Numbered from the stretch's first letter, positions 21,920 through 31,104 are shown. The stretch: 44,921 nucleotides of DNA from a bacterium (GCA_024226515.1 JAAELQ010000127.1:1-44921), one strand, 5' to 3'. Notes: generated by a model from the letters alone, not told the origin. Numbers and translations are program-made.

Positions 21920-24475
21920 CTACGGTTGCACCTGGACCACCGCGGGGTTGAACGCCGCCGGCAGGTTGCGCGCCTGCGGGTCCTTCACGCTGGCTCCGGT
22001 GAACTGGAATCCGGCCTGGCCGGGGCCGATCGCCTGGAACTGGAACGTGGCCAACGTTCCGCTGCCCGTCGCGCCGGTCGGCGCACCCATGCGCGACAGA
22101 CCGACCACGACGTCGCCTCCCCCGCCCGTGTCGGCGGCGAGGAAGACGGTCTGCGCGCCGTCCGAGCGCATGAAGTCGCCCTCGGCGTGCGAGATGAACT
22201 GCAACACGCTCTTGTCGTACATCAGGTGGAACGGCGTCGAGCCGACGTTGTTGCCGTTGCTGATGACGACATTGACCACGACCGGCTCGCCGACGGCGAA
22301 CGTCGCCTTCGTCGGAACGAGCGTGATCACCGCGGGGGTGCCGGGGTTCTCGTCGCGGCCGCTGTCGGCTTGCTGGTCCTGGTCCGCCGGAAAGTTCGGG
22401 TCGTCCCGGGCGCCCTGGTTGCCCTGGTTGTCCTGGTTGCCCTCGTCGAAAGCGCCGCGTTCCGCCTCCCGCGTGGCCTGCTCGACGGGATCGTCTCCCG
22501 CCGGCGGTGTCGTGACGGTGCGCGCACCGGTCAGCCGGCCCAGCGAGTCGCCTCCCGCCGGCGTGTTCGACGTGTTCGACGCGTCCGCCGCCTCGGGCGG
22601 CACCAGGCCGCGACGGGCCGCGGGGACGCTCGAGGAGCCCGGACCGCCGGACGCGGTCGTCGTTACCGATCCACCCCCGGGGGAGGGCCCACCGCCCGCA
22701 CCGCCGTCCTGCCCCACCGCGCCCGCGCCGCCGCTGTCCGTGCGGCCGAACGGTCCGGCGTTCAACGCCGAACGGGCGGCGCCGCGGAGCTGCATGTTCT
22801 CCTCGGTGCCGACCCACAACGGCGAGAGATCCTCTTCCGTGATGTTCGGGATGCGCACGATACGCGGCGTCAGCGTCATCACGATGTCGGTCTCGGTGCG
22901 GTTCGTGCTGTTGTTGGAGAAGATCTTCCCGAGAACGGGCGTGTCCATCAGGCCCGGAATGCCGGACTGGCTGTCCTGGTTCGTACGCTGGATCAGGCCG
23001 GCGAGCAGATTCGTCTCGCCGTCGCGCAGGCGGATCACCGTCTGGATCTGGCGCGTGCCGATGATCGGCTGGTTCTGTCCGCCTCCGGTCTCGACCACGC
23101 CGGTAACCTGACTGACCTCGACCTGAACCGTCAGCGTGACTTCCTTGTTGTGGTGCACTCGCGGTTCGATCTGCACCGTGATGCCGACGTTCTGGTACGT
23201 GAACGAGGTGATGGGCACGATGTTGCCGCCCACCGTCTGCGACGTGTTGAACGACGTCGTCGGGATGGGAATACGGTCACCGATCAGGATCTCGGCACGC
23301 TCGCCCTCCGACACGCGCAGCTGCGGTTTAGCGATGCCGCGCGACTCCGAGTCGCTCTTGAGGAAGTTGATCACCACGCTGGGGATCACGCCGACCGTCC
23401 AGTTGCCCTTCTCCCGGAGCACGTCGAGGTTGTTCAGCGGGACCGACTCGCTGCCGTCGCCGAATCCCAGAGTCAGCGTCTTGGACGACAGGTCGATGCC
23501 CAGCGTCTGGGCCAGGGTGCGGTTGATTTCGAGCAGCTCGACGTCGATCAGCACCTCGCCCTTGGCCTTGTCGTTGGCCTCGATGATGCGTTCGGCGATC
23601 GCCACCTTGGGCGGCGTGTCCTTGATCGTCACGGAGTTCAACTCGGCGTTCTCGGCGATCTGCCGCGACTGCAGCAGCGAGCGCAGCAACGTCACGACCG
23701 TCTTGGTCTCGGCGTTGCTGAGGAAGAACGTCCGGATCACCTGATCTTCGTATTCCTGCCGCTTCTGCCGGGTGTCCGGCGCGATCAGCAACGTGTAATC
23801 GTCGATGACCTTGTAGAAGTTCTTCGTCTGGAGCATCAAGATGTCCAGCGCCTTCTCCAGGGTCACGTTGCCCATGTCGACCGTCAGCGGCTTGTCGCTG
23901 TCGACCTTGTCGTCGAAGATGAAGTTGATCCCCGACGCCTTGCCGATCGCCTCGAAGATCTTGCCGACCTCGACCTCCTTGAAGTCGAGCAGGATCGGGA
24001 TGTTCGACCGTGGGTCGAGCTTCGGCGGGCCGGTGTCCTTCTTGCGCACCAGCTCCTTCAAGCGCTCGATCTCCGAGGGGCCGTCCTGCTGGCGGCGCAA
24101 CTCACGAATCGCGCGCTGCAGCTCGGTTGCGGCGTGCTGGTTGCCCGGATTCAGCAGCAGCGTCTGCTGCAGCTCGGCGACGGCCAGCTCGAGCTGTCCT
24201 GCGTTGGAGTAACGCCGGGCCTTCTCGAAGTGGTCCGCGGCGGCGCGCAGCTTCGCGCGCTCGAGCGAGACGGAGTAGCGCGAGTTGCCGGGATCCATCG
24301 CGACGGCGCGGCTGTATTCCAGCACGGCCTCGTCCCAGTTCTCTCGCCGCATCTCGCGCTCGGCGCGCGTATACGCCTTGTGGTGCGCGGCGCACCCGGC
24401 CAGAAGAACACACGCCATCAGCAGCGTCAGCCCACGTGCCACGCGATCGACGTTGTTGGTCACTCTGATCCTCAT
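21920..24475 (-). CDS. gspD: Lipoprotein secretin with N-terminal TPRs and C-terminal cohesin-like domain
   Basis: Secretins form the outer-membrane gate of type II secretion and type IV pili. This 851-residue protein begins with a lipobox, LLAGC (Cys28), so it may be its own pilotin-free lipoprotein. TPR-like helices (about 32-120) precede STN/N0- and NolW/N1-like domains (about 155-310). The secretin barrel region (to about 545) ends in the conserved VPVLGKIFSNNST-like and LTPRIVR segments. A Gly/Ser/Asn-rich linker of about 150 residues follows, with NQDNQGNQG repeats. A final domain (about 712-851), beginning ITLVPTKATFAVGEPVVVNV, looks like a cohesin (type I/II) beta-sandwich. The ATG at 24475 overlaps the PilP-like stop. 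Confidence 0.88.
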   Translation of the reverse strand: MRIRVTNNVDRVARGLTLLMACVLLAGCAAHHKAYTRAEREMRRENWDEAVLEYSRAVAMDPGNSRYSVSLERAKLRAAADHFEKARRYSNAGQLELAVAELQQTLLLNPGNQHAATELQRAIRELRRQQDGPSEIERLKELVRKKDTGPPKLDPRSNIPILLDFKEVEVGKIFEAIGKASGINFIFDDKVDSDKPLTVDMGNVTLEKALDILMLQTKNFYKVIDDYTLLIAPDTRQKRQEYEDQVIRTFFLSNAETKTVVTLLRSLLQSRQIAENAELNSVTIKDTPPKVAIAERIIEANDKAKGEVLIDVELLEINRTLAQTLGIDLSSKTLTLGFGDGSESVPLNNLDVLREKGNWTVGVIPSVVINFLKSDSESRGIAKPQLRVSEGERAEILIGDRIPIPTTSFNTSQTVGGNIVPITSFTYQNVGITVQIEPRVHHNKEVTLTVQVEVSQVTGVVETGGGQNQPIIGTRQIQTVIRLRDGETNLLAGLIQRTNQDSQSGIPGLMDTPVLGKIFSNNSTNRTETDIVMTLTPRIVRIPNITEEDLSPLWVGTEENMQLRGAARSALNAGPFGRTDSGGAGAVGQDGGAGGGPSPGGGSVTTTASGGPGSSSVPAARRGLVPPEAADASNTSNTPAGGDSLGRLTGARTVTTPPAGDDPVEQATREAERGAFDEGNQDNQGNQGARDDPNFPADQDQQADSGRDENPGTPAVITLVPTKATFAVGEPVVVNVVISNGNNVGSTPFHLMYDKSVLQFISHAEGDFMRSDGAQTVFLAADTGGGGDVVVGLSRMGAPTGATGSGTLATFQFQAIGPGQAGFQFTGASVKDPQARNLPAAFNPAVVQVQP

Positions 24476-25041
24476 TTGTTCTCTTGCATCAATTCGGTCG
24501 TTTGGTCGGCAAAGCGATCGTCGGTGTAACCCATGACGATCGCCTCGTATTTGAAGTCGACGACGCGGAACTCGTTCCAGAGTGTGTCGCCCATGCGCGC
24601 CTGCTCGATCTCGCCGTCCTTGCCCTCGAACACGGCGATCTTGCTGTCCTTGTGTCCGAGCAAGCCGAGATAGGTGAAGTCGATCGCCGGCGGACGCGGC
24701 TTCGGCGGAGCCTTGGGCGTCGTGTCGCGCGGCTTCGGCGGCGGGGGCTTCGGTCGCTCGATCCTCTTCTGCGGCGGCGGAGGAGGAGGCTTGGGTCGGG
24801 GCGGAGGCGGAGGCGTGTAGTACTTGAACAGGCTGCGCCCCGCGGCGTCGTAGCCCTCGGGCTCGCGCATCAGCGAGGCCATGTTGACGACCGGCGCCTG
24901 GCCCGTGGCGAGCTGCGCCAGCTCGGAGTCGCCTTCTCCGGCACCTCCGATCGAGTCGCTGTTGTAGTACAGATAGCCCACGGCGATCAGCACCAGGGCA
25001 CCGATCAACATGTACTCGCGGTTGCTGGGCTGGAATGCCAT
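24472..25041 (-). CDS. PilP/GspC-like inner-membrane protein, proline-rich
   Basis: A 189-residue single-pass protein. Residues about 10-26 form a membrane segment; 76-115 are almost wholly Pro, Lys and Arg (PPPPPRPKP and similar); and 120-180 form a small beta domain (YLGLLGHKDSKIAVFEGKDG, ARMGDTLWNEFRVV) of the PilP/GspC homology-region type. Such domains bind the N0 domain of the secretin, and the Pro-rich stretch could span the periplasm. It lacks the lipobox of classical PilP, so GspC is the closer analogue. Its stop overlaps the secretin start, and its ATG at 25041 overlaps the pilO stop. Confidence 0.75.
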   Translation of the reverse strand: MAFQPSNREYMLIGALVLIAVGYLYYNSDSIGGAGEGDSELAQLATGQAPVVNMASLMREPEGYDAAGRSLFKYYTPPPPPRPKPPPPPPQKRIERPKPPPPKPRDTTPKAPPKPRPPAIDFTYLGLLGHKDSKIAVFEGKDGEIEQARMGDTLWNEFRVVDFKYEAIVMGYTDDRFADQTTELMQENK

Positions 25042-25655
25042 CAGGCCCTCCGCCGCGGCCGGCGTTTGCGGTCCGCCAGTTGCTTCTTCATGGACTCGGG
25101 CAGGTCGAAGTAGGTCGACATGGTGATATTGAGCTGCAACATCACGCCCCCGTCCTTGCCCTCGGCCAGAGCGACCTTCTCGACCAGCAGGAATTTCTCG
25201 GAGCTCTCGACGGCCTGCAGGAACTTGCGCAGGTTCGTGTAGCCACCCTCGAGCGGCACGACGAGAATCAGCTTGTCCAGCTCTTCGTCGGGCAGGATGG
25301 CGTTGGAGTGCGTGACCGACTCCCAGTCGATGCTGAAGTCACGGCACAGGTCCTCGACCTCGAGCTGCACCTCGACCAGGCGCGCGTCGCGCGTCGACAG
25401 GACCTCGTTGCGCAGCGTCTGCAGGTCGCGCTCGGCGTTCTGCAACCCACCGAGATACTGCTCGAAGCGTTCGACCTCGTGTTCGCGCTCGAGCAGCGCC
25501 TGCCTCTCGGGCGACGTCGTCTCGTCGAGCGAGCGGTACTCCTGGATCTTGGGACGGACGAGCAAGATGTGACACGCCACGGCCAGCACGAGCCAGAAGG
25601 CGAAGAAGGCCAGCAGCGGCTTACCCGCCTGGCGGATGTCGAAACGGGCGCTCAC
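25041..25655 (-). CDS. pilO: Type IV pilus/T2SS assembly protein PilO-like
   Basis: A 204-residue PilO/GspM-like protein. After a short cytoplasmic tail there is one membrane helix (about 14-33, LLAFFAFWLVLAVACHILLV). A coiled coil follows (about 50-105, rich in Glu, Arg and Leu), then a ferredoxin-like periplasmic domain with LILVVPLEGGYTNLRKFLQAVESSEKFL, the characteristic PilO segment. The C-terminus is very basic (RKRRPRRRA). The GTG start at 25655 overlaps the pilN stop. With PilM, PilN and the PilP-like protein it should form the inner-membrane alignment complex. Confidence 0.85.
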   Translation of the reverse strand: MSARFDIRQAGKPLLAFFAFWLVLAVACHILLVRPKIQEYRSLDETTSPERQALLEREHEVERFEQYLGGLQNAERDLQTLRNEVLSTRDARLVEVQLEVEDLCRDFSIDWESVTHSNAILPDEELDKLILVVPLEGGYTNLRKFLQAVESSEKFLLVEKVALAEGKDGGVMLQLNITMSTYFDLPESMKKQLADRKRRPRRRA

Positions 25656-26458
25656 GAGTCACCTCCCGCGCCGTCCGCGCCGCGCTCGGCGGCGACTTCC
25701 TCGGCTCCACCCTCGGGCGCGTCCGGCGTGTCGTCGGCGCCGTCCTGCGGTGGCGCTGCGTCTCCATCACCATCCGCGGGCGGCTCGGCCGCGTCGCCTT
25801 CGGCCGGCGGCGCGGCATCGTCGGTCGGAACCTCGACGGTCTCCAGCGCCAGCTCGATCTCGTGCTGCGGCAGGTAGAGGAACTTCAGGTCGAACAGCAG
25901 CTCTCCCGTCTCGAGCCGCTTCAGCGTCCCCGGTTCGACGCGAGCGAACTGCGTGTGTTCTTGCAGCACACTCTCGAACTCGGTGAACGCCCGGTATGTC
26001 TTCGCCGTGCCCTCGACGATCACGGGAACGGTGCCGTCCGGACGCTCGAATTGCTGCGCCGCGCTACCGCGCCGCCCCTGGAACAGCGGGCGGATGGAGT
26101 TCATCCGCACCTCCCACGGTTGGTGCTCTTCCAGCAGGTTGAACAGGCGGGTCCAGGAGAACGCCTTCCACGCGATGACCTCGTTGGCCTTGTCCGCCTG
26201 CACGGCCAACGAGTCGATGTCGTAGCCGTCGACACCCGCGATCGCTGCGCGCTCGCGCAGCTGCAAATCACGCCGCTGCGTGTCGATCGAGTCCACGGTC
26301 GCGGTCAGTTCGGCCAGCAGGCTCTTGTGCTTGCGGAAGTTCGACACGTTCCACGCCGTGTACAGGACCAGCAGAGTCAGGGCGAGCCCGTAGCCGACCC
26401 ACAACACGGTGTTGTTCTTGAACGGCCGTCCGGCGAGGTTGAGATCGAGTCTCTGCAT
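25652..26458 (-). CDS. pilN: PilN-like assembly protein with acidic tail
   Basis: A 268-residue PilN/GspL-C-like protein. It opens MQRLDLNLAGRPFKNN, matching the conserved PilN N-terminus (INLL-type motif) that docks onto PilM. A membrane helix (about 18-38), coiled coil and ferredoxin-like periplasmic domain follow. From about residue 212 on, the protein is a disordered tail rich in Asp, Glu, Ala, Gly and Pro, which normal PilN proteins lack. The ATG at 26458 lies two bases after the pilM stop. Confidence 0.85.
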   Translation of the reverse strand: MQRLDLNLAGRPFKNNTVLWVGYGLALTLLVLYTAWNVSNFRKHKSLLAELTATVDSIDTQRRDLQLRERAAIAGVDGYDIDSLAVQADKANEVIAWKAFSWTRLFNLLEEHQPWEVRMNSIRPLFQGRRGSAAQQFERPDGTVPVIVEGTAKTYRAFTEFESVLQEHTQFARVEPGTLKRLETGELLFDLKFLYLPQHEIELALETVEVPTDDAAPPAEGDAAEPPADGDGDAAPPQDGADDTPDAPEGGAEEVAAERGADGAGGDS

Positions 26459-26460
26459 CG

Positions 26461-27477
26461 CTACGCCCTACCCGCCGTGGCGCCGATGGCCGCGGCGGCG
26501 TGCTGTGCGGCGTTCGCGTCGAGCCGCACGCCCTCCGCGAGGTCGATCGCGGACCGCGGGTCCACCGGCTCGACGCGCTCGCAACCGAGCGCGACGAGCT
26601 TCTCGCGGATCTCGTCGAAAGGAGTCGTCACGGATCGAACGAACATCGCGCCCACGCCCTTGCCCCGGAGCTTCTCGCGATAGTACGCGAACGAGTTCGC
26701 GACCTCGCGCGCCAGCATGCCGTTGGGCCCTTCGCCCTCTTCCAGCCCGAACGTCTTGCAGCGGAAGAAGATCAACCGCCCTTCGCGGAAGATGACCAGC
26801 GAGAAGTAGTTGCGCGCGCAATTCAACAGCGCCGCGTCCGCCGTGCCGCACGCCTCGTCGATCCTGGAGCGGCACAGGTTGACGAGGTTCGGCGTGCAGA
26901 TGTCGATCAATCCGGCGCGCATGCCGAGACCCTCGAACGCCTGCTCCAGACGCTCGATGAGCGCCTTGCGCACCAGCACGACGAGCACCGTCACGTCGCG
27001 CTTGTCCCCGGTCAGGACCTGGTACGACAGGCTGGCCTCTTCCAGCCGGAACGGGACGGCGCGGCGCATCTTCGCCTTGACCAGCTCGTCCATCTGCTTG
27101 GCGGAGGCCGGCTTCTCGGGCAGGGTCAGCAGCGTGACCTTGGCCAGGTTGTCCGGCAGCACGATCGACATGCGCGCGGGTCGGGCCGCGGCGCTGTCGA
27201 AGATCTGACCCAGCCGTTCCCCGATCTTCTCCGGATTGGCGGTCACCGGCTGGAAGATCGACGCGGGCACCTCGTCGCCGGGCAACGGGAACGTCCGGTG
27301 CTCTTCGAGCAACGGCAGACCACGGCGCCTCGACTTCAATCGCACCAGGTTGGCCTCACCACGATCGAGGTCGAGCGCGACGAGAGGAAACGGCGGACGC
27401 AGTCCGAGCGTCTTCTCCAGCTCCTGGCCGCGAAAACGCTCCAGCAGGTCGGACAGCGATCCTAGACTCAGCTCCAC
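26461..27477 (-). CDS. pilM: PilM-like actin-fold protein
   Basis: PilM is the cytoplasmic, actin/FtsA-like member of the alignment complex and binds the N-terminus of PilN. The 338 residues include ALDLDRGEANLVRLK, the first strand-turn of the ASKHA fold. MSIVLPDNLAKVTLLTLPEKP, KAKMRRAVPFRLEEASLSYQVL, and LIDICTPNLVNL with its central ASKHA elements are also typical. The nucleotide-binding residues look less conserved than in classic PilM. The GTG at 27477 has a GAGGGTAGGG purine tract upstream, partly within the gspE end region. Confidence 0.85.
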   Translation of the reverse strand: MELSLGSLSDLLERFRGQELEKTLGLRPPFPLVALDLDRGEANLVRLKSRRRGLPLLEEHRTFPLPGDEVPASIFQPVTANPEKIGERLGQIFDSAAARPARMSIVLPDNLAKVTLLTLPEKPASAKQMDELVKAKMRRAVPFRLEEASLSYQVLTGDKRDVTVLVVLVRKALIERLEQAFEGLGMRAGLIDICTPNLVNLCRSRIDEACGTADAALLNCARNYFSLVIFREGRLIFFRCKTFGLEEGEGPNGMLAREVANSFAYYREKLRGKGVGAMFVRSVTTPFDEIREKLVALGCERVEPVDPRSAIDLAEGVRLDANAAQHAAAAIGATAGRA

Positions 27478-27490
27478 GACACCCTACCCT

Positions 27491-29134
27491 CTATTCGACG
27501 AACGTCACTTTGTTGATCTCGTACAAGGTCGACTTGCCGAGGAACGCCTTGGCCAGCGCCGCCTCGCGCAACACCGTCATGCCCTCTTCGCGCGCCGCAC
27601 GGCGGATCTCGGAACCGGGCCGGCGCCGCAACACCATCTCGCGGATGCGGTCGGACATGTCGAGCAGCTCGGCGATCGCCGTGCGCCCGCGGTAGCCCGT
27701 CCCGTTGCAATCGATGCAGCCGCGTCCCTCGTAGAACGTGTACCCGCCGTACTGCTTGGCGTCGAGCCCCGAGTTCTGCAACTGCTCCTTGGTGGCCTTG
27801 ACCGGCTGCTTGCAAGATTCACAGATCAGCCGCACCAGGCGCTGGGCCAGGATGCAGTTCAGCGCCGAGACGAAGTTGTACGGCTCGACGTTCATGTTCA
27901 GGAATCGGCCGACCACGTCGACCACGTTGTTGGCGTGCACGGTGGTGAACACCAGGTGGCCGGTCAGCGCGGACTGAATCGCGATCTGCGCCGTCTCGGG
28001 GTCGCGGATCTCGCCGACCATGATCTTGTCCGGGTCGTGCCGCAGCACCGAGCGCAGGCCGCGCGAGAAGGTCAGTCCCTTCTTCTCGTTGACCGGGATC
28101 TGCGTGATGCCCGGCAACTGGTACTCGACGGGGTCCTCGATGGTGATGATCTTGTCTTCTTCGTTGCGAATCTCGGACAACGCCGCGTACAGCGTGGTCG
28201 TCTTACCGGAGCCGGTGGGGCCGGTGACCAGCACCATGCCGTACGGCTCCTTGATGAAGCGCCGCATGCGCGCCTTGTCCCGCTCTTCGAAGCCGCACAC
28301 CTCGAGGCTGAGCGACGAGAAGTCCTCGTTGGCGCTCTCCTTGTCGAGAATACGGATGACCGAGTCCTCGCCGTGCGCCGTCGGAACGATCGAGACGCGG
28401 AAGTCGACCGTGCGCCCCTTGACGCGCAGCTTGAAGCGGCCGTCCTGCGGCACGCGCTTCTCGGAGATGTCCAGCTCGGACATGACCTTCAGGCGCGAGA
28501 TGATCGTCGAGTGGAACTTCTTGTCGATCGGCTCCATCGCCTGGTACAGCACGCCGTCGATGCGGTACTTGATCACGACCTCGTGCTCGCGCGTCTCGAC
28601 GTGGATGTCCGAGGCGCGCCGCTGCAACGCGTTGAACACGGTGGAGTCGACCAGCTTGATGATCGGGGACGAGTCCGACGTCAGACGATCGATCGTCAGG
28701 ACCTCTTCGCCGGTCTCCTCGTCCTCGGTGACGATCTGCAGCCGGAACTCCTCGGTGGCCTCCTCCAGCACGCGCTGGGACGACTCACTCTTCTTGAGGA
28801 TCTCCTGGATCGCGGACTGCGTGCCGACGCGCACCTGGATGCTGGTGCCGAGCAGCAGCTCCAGCTCGTCGAGCATCAGCACATCGGTCGGGTCGGCGAC
28901 GACGACGACCAGCGCGTTATCTTCACGATGGCTGGGCACGAAGTTGTAGCGGAACATCAGGTCCACGGGGATCGACCGGAACAGCTCGGCGTCGATCTCG
29001 AACTCGCCGAGGTCGACATACTCCAGGCCGAGTCGCTGGGACAGATTCCGCGCCTGGAGATCCTCGGAGAGGACTTCCTCGGCCGGCTCCGCGATCGCCT
29101 CGGGCACGCCCTTGTTCTCTACGTCGTCAGCCAT
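27491..29134 (-). CDS. gspE: GspE/PilB family assembly ATPase
   Basis: The motor ATPase that powers pseudopilus or pilus extension. The 547-residue protein has an N-terminal MshEN/GspE-N domain (about 25-130), a linker and the RecA-like ATPase. That core carries Walker A GPTGSGKTTT near residue 307, an Asp box IITIEDPVEYQL, Walker B RHDPDKIMVGEIRD and the His box HLVFTTVHANN. A four-Cys zinc site (CESC, then CIDC) follows, as in GspE and PilB but not PilT. The ATG at 29134 is nine bases after the gspF stop. It is the only secretion ATPase here; no PilT retraction motor is encoded in the window. Confidence 0.95.
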   Translation of the reverse strand: MADDVENKGVPEAIAEPAEEVLSEDLQARNLSQRLGLEYVDLGEFEIDAELFRSIPVDLMFRYNFVPSHREDNALVVVVADPTDVLMLDELELLLGTSIQVRVGTQSAIQEILKKSESSQRVLEEATEEFRLQIVTEDEETGEEVLTIDRLTSDSSPIIKLVDSTVFNALQRRASDIHVETREHEVVIKYRIDGVLYQAMEPIDKKFHSTIISRLKVMSELDISEKRVPQDGRFKLRVKGRTVDFRVSIVPTAHGEDSVIRILDKESANEDFSSLSLEVCGFEERDKARMRRFIKEPYGMVLVTGPTGSGKTTTLYAALSEIRNEEDKIITIEDPVEYQLPGITQIPVNEKKGLTFSRGLRSVLRHDPDKIMVGEIRDPETAQIAIQSALTGHLVFTTVHANNVVDVVGRFLNMNVEPYNFVSALNCILAQRLVRLICESCKQPVKATKEQLQNSGLDAKQYGGYTFYEGRGCIDCNGTGYRGRTAIAELLDMSDRIREMVLRRRPGSEIRRAAREEGMTVLREAALAKAFLGKSTLYEINKVTFVE

Positions 29135-29143
29135 CGTCGCTCG

Positions 29144-30361
29144 TCACCCCTTGATCCCGCCGTAGGCCTGGATCAACGGCAGATAGATGGAAAGTAGCAT
29201 CACGGCAACCACGCAAGCCATGAAGACGAGCATCAACGGCTCGATCATCGTGACCATGCGCGACAGCTGTGTATCGATCTCTTCGTCGGAGAAGTCGGAC
29301 GAGTTCTCGAGCATCTCGACCAGCGCACCGGTCGACTCGCCGACCTTGATCATCTGGACCGTGATGTCCGACAACAGTCCGGTATCGTCGAGCGATTCCC
29401 ACAGCTCCTGCCCCTCGCGCACCCGGGCCACGACCTTCGTCAGCTCGGCCTCGAAGACGCGGTTGCCCACCGCCTTGGCCGACAGCTCGAGCGATGTGAC
29501 GAGCGGAATGCCGCCCGACTGCAAGATGCCCAGCGTGCGGGTGAAACGGTTCTGTGCGTAGTTCTTGACGATTCCGCCGACGATCGGGAGATGCATCTTC
29601 CAGCGATCGACCGAGAACTGCCCCCGGTCGGTTCGGCTCCAGAACATGAAAGCGAGCGTTCCGGCCACCGACGCGATGAGGATCGCCTGCCAGTTGGCCT
29701 TGGAGAACATCGCGATGCCGACGACGACCTTCGTCAGCAGCGGCAACTCGGCCCCCATGTCCGCCAGGAACGTCTGGAACTTGGGGATGATGAAGAACAG
29801 CATCAGCAGAATGAGGACGACCGCCAGGATGAACAGGATGAGCGGGTAGATCAGCGCCGACACGACCTTGCGCTGGATGCCGATGACCTTCTGCGTGTAG
29901 GCGATGAAGCGCGTCAGCACGCCCGCCAACTCGCCCGAGCGCTCGCCCGAGGCCAGGCTGGCCGAGTACAGCGGCGGGTACAGCTCACCCTGCGCCTCGA
30001 ACGCCTCCGACAGCGCCTCGCCCGACTTGATGCGGTCGCGCACGTCGAGCAGCGACTGCTTGAACGTCGGGTTCTTGCGCCGCTCGAGCAGGATATCGAG
30101 GCTGGGCAGGATCGGCAGGCCCGCGCGCACGAGCGCGCTGAACTCCTGGTTGAAGATCAGGAAGTCGCGCGACGACACCTTGCCCTTGAGCCGGAACGTG
30201 CGCGCGAGCTGCTGGAACACCGGGTTCCGCTTGCGGACGTTGAGGATCATCAGATCCTGGCTCTCGAGGTCGCGCCGCAGCGCCGTCTCGTCGGCAGCGT
30301 TGTAGCTGCGCTCGAAGACCTCGCCGTTCGGCGTCGCCACTCTGCAGAGGAACTCGTTCAC
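29144..30361 (-). CDS. gspF: GspF/PilC inner-membrane platform protein
   Basis: The polytopic platform protein that rotates pseudopilins into the growing fibre. The 405-residue length is standard. Two GspF repeats (about 70-190 and 270-395) show FSALVRAGLPILPSLDIL with SGERSGELAGVLTRF, and LGILQSGGIPLVTSLEL with MIKVGESTGALVEML. Membrane segments are near 165-190, 215-235 and 375-398. The GTG at 30361 is two bases after the previous stop. Gene order gspF-gspE is the reverse of the common gspE-gspF order. Confidence 0.94.
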   Translation of the reverse strand: MNEFLCRVATPNGEVFERSYNAADETALRRDLESQDLMILNVRKRNPVFQQLARTFRLKGKVSSRDFLIFNQEFSALVRAGLPILPSLDILLERRKNPTFKQSLLDVRDRIKSGEALSEAFEAQGELYPPLYSASLASGERSGELAGVLTRFIAYTQKVIGIQRKVVSALIYPLILFILAVVLILLMLFFIIPKFQTFLADMGAELPLLTKVVVGIAMFSKANWQAILIASVAGTLAFMFWSRTDRGQFSVDRWKMHLPIVGGIVKNYAQNRFTRTLGILQSGGIPLVTSLELSAKAVGNRVFEAELTKVVARVREGQELWESLDDTGLLSDITVQMIKVGESTGALVEMLENSSDFSDEEIDTQLSRMVTMIEPLMLVFMACVVAVMLLSIYLPLIQAYGGIKG

Positions 30362-30363
30362 GG

Positions 30364-31104
30364 CTACCTCGGTTGCGCCTGAACGGCCAGGAACAGCGCC
30401 TGCTTGGCATCCGGTCCGCTGGCCGCGCCGACGACGTTGAGCTTTCCGAGCGACAGCAACATGCCGGTCGTGTGCAGGTCCTCGACCCGCTCGGCGCCGG
30501 CCTCGTCTTGGACTCGCCGCTGCAGCGCGAGGCGCTTGATGCGCACGATGCCGCGCTCCTCGTGGACCAGGTCCAGCAGCAACGTGACCCGATAGTCGTC
30601 GGACAGGTTGGCCACCACCTCGTCGCCCTCGACGCCGACGACCGAGCGACTGCCGAGCGACTCGTAGGAGATCCAGTTGGTGAACTCGCCCAGCGTCTCG
30701 ATCAGACCGCGGATGTCGCGCGAGACGACGCCGCTGGGGGTCTTGGGCACACCGGCCTCCTCGCGCCGGTCCGTCCCGAGCAACAGGGTGAACGTGATCT
30801 CGACGTTGCGCGGCGGCAGATCGAAGCTGTCGAGCAGCGAGCGCACCTTGGCCAGCACCGAGGTGCGGTCCTCGACGACCAGCGTCTTCAGCTTCGGCTT
30901 GAGCGTCATCACGCCATCGGGCGAGAGGACCGCGCTGACGACGTCGGCCGCCTCGGTCACCGTGCGGTAGTTGACCTCGAACGCCTGGGCCAGCACCGGA
31001 TCGTCCGCTGCGCGCGGCGTGTCGTCGGCCGCAACCGCCGACATCGGCGTCAGGAGCATCACGAGCGCGAGCGCGCTCGCGACCGCTGTCCCGCGGAGTC
31101 TCAC
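30364..31104 (-). CDS. Secreted protein with secretin N1/NolW-like domain
   Basis: A 246-residue exported protein with a signal peptide (about 1-26, cut near AVAADD). Residues about 40-100 match a short secretin N-domain: EVNYRTVTEAADVVSAVLSP, then LKTLVVEDRTSVLAKVRSLLDSFDLPPRNVEITF. There is no secretin barrel, so it cannot form a gate by itself. The rest (120-246) is beta-rich and unassigned. The GTG at 31104 overlaps the anti-sigma stop. It may bind the true secretin's N-domains or act as a periplasmic sensor linked to the anti-sigma factor; both ideas are inference. Confidence 0.75.
   Translation of the reverse strand: MRLRGTAVASALALVMLLTPMSAVAADDTPRAADDPVLAQAFEVNYRTVTEAADVVSAVLSPDGVMTLKPKLKTLVVEDRTSVLAKVRSLLDSFDLPPRNVEITFTLLLGTDRREEAGVPKTPSGVVSRDIRGLIETLGEFTNWISYESLGSRSVVGVEGDEVVANLSDDYRVTLLLDLVHEERGIVRIKRLALQRRVQDEAGAERVEDLHTTGMLLSLGKLNVVGAASGPDAKQALFLAVQAQPR

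Noticed and set aside
22400..22450. Repeats of a GGTTGTCCTG-like unit
   Set aside because: Codons for the Asn/Gln/Gly linker of the secretin.
21767..24529. Plus-strand open frame of 920 codons opposite the secretin
   Set aside because: Antisense shadow, composition set by the complementary strand.
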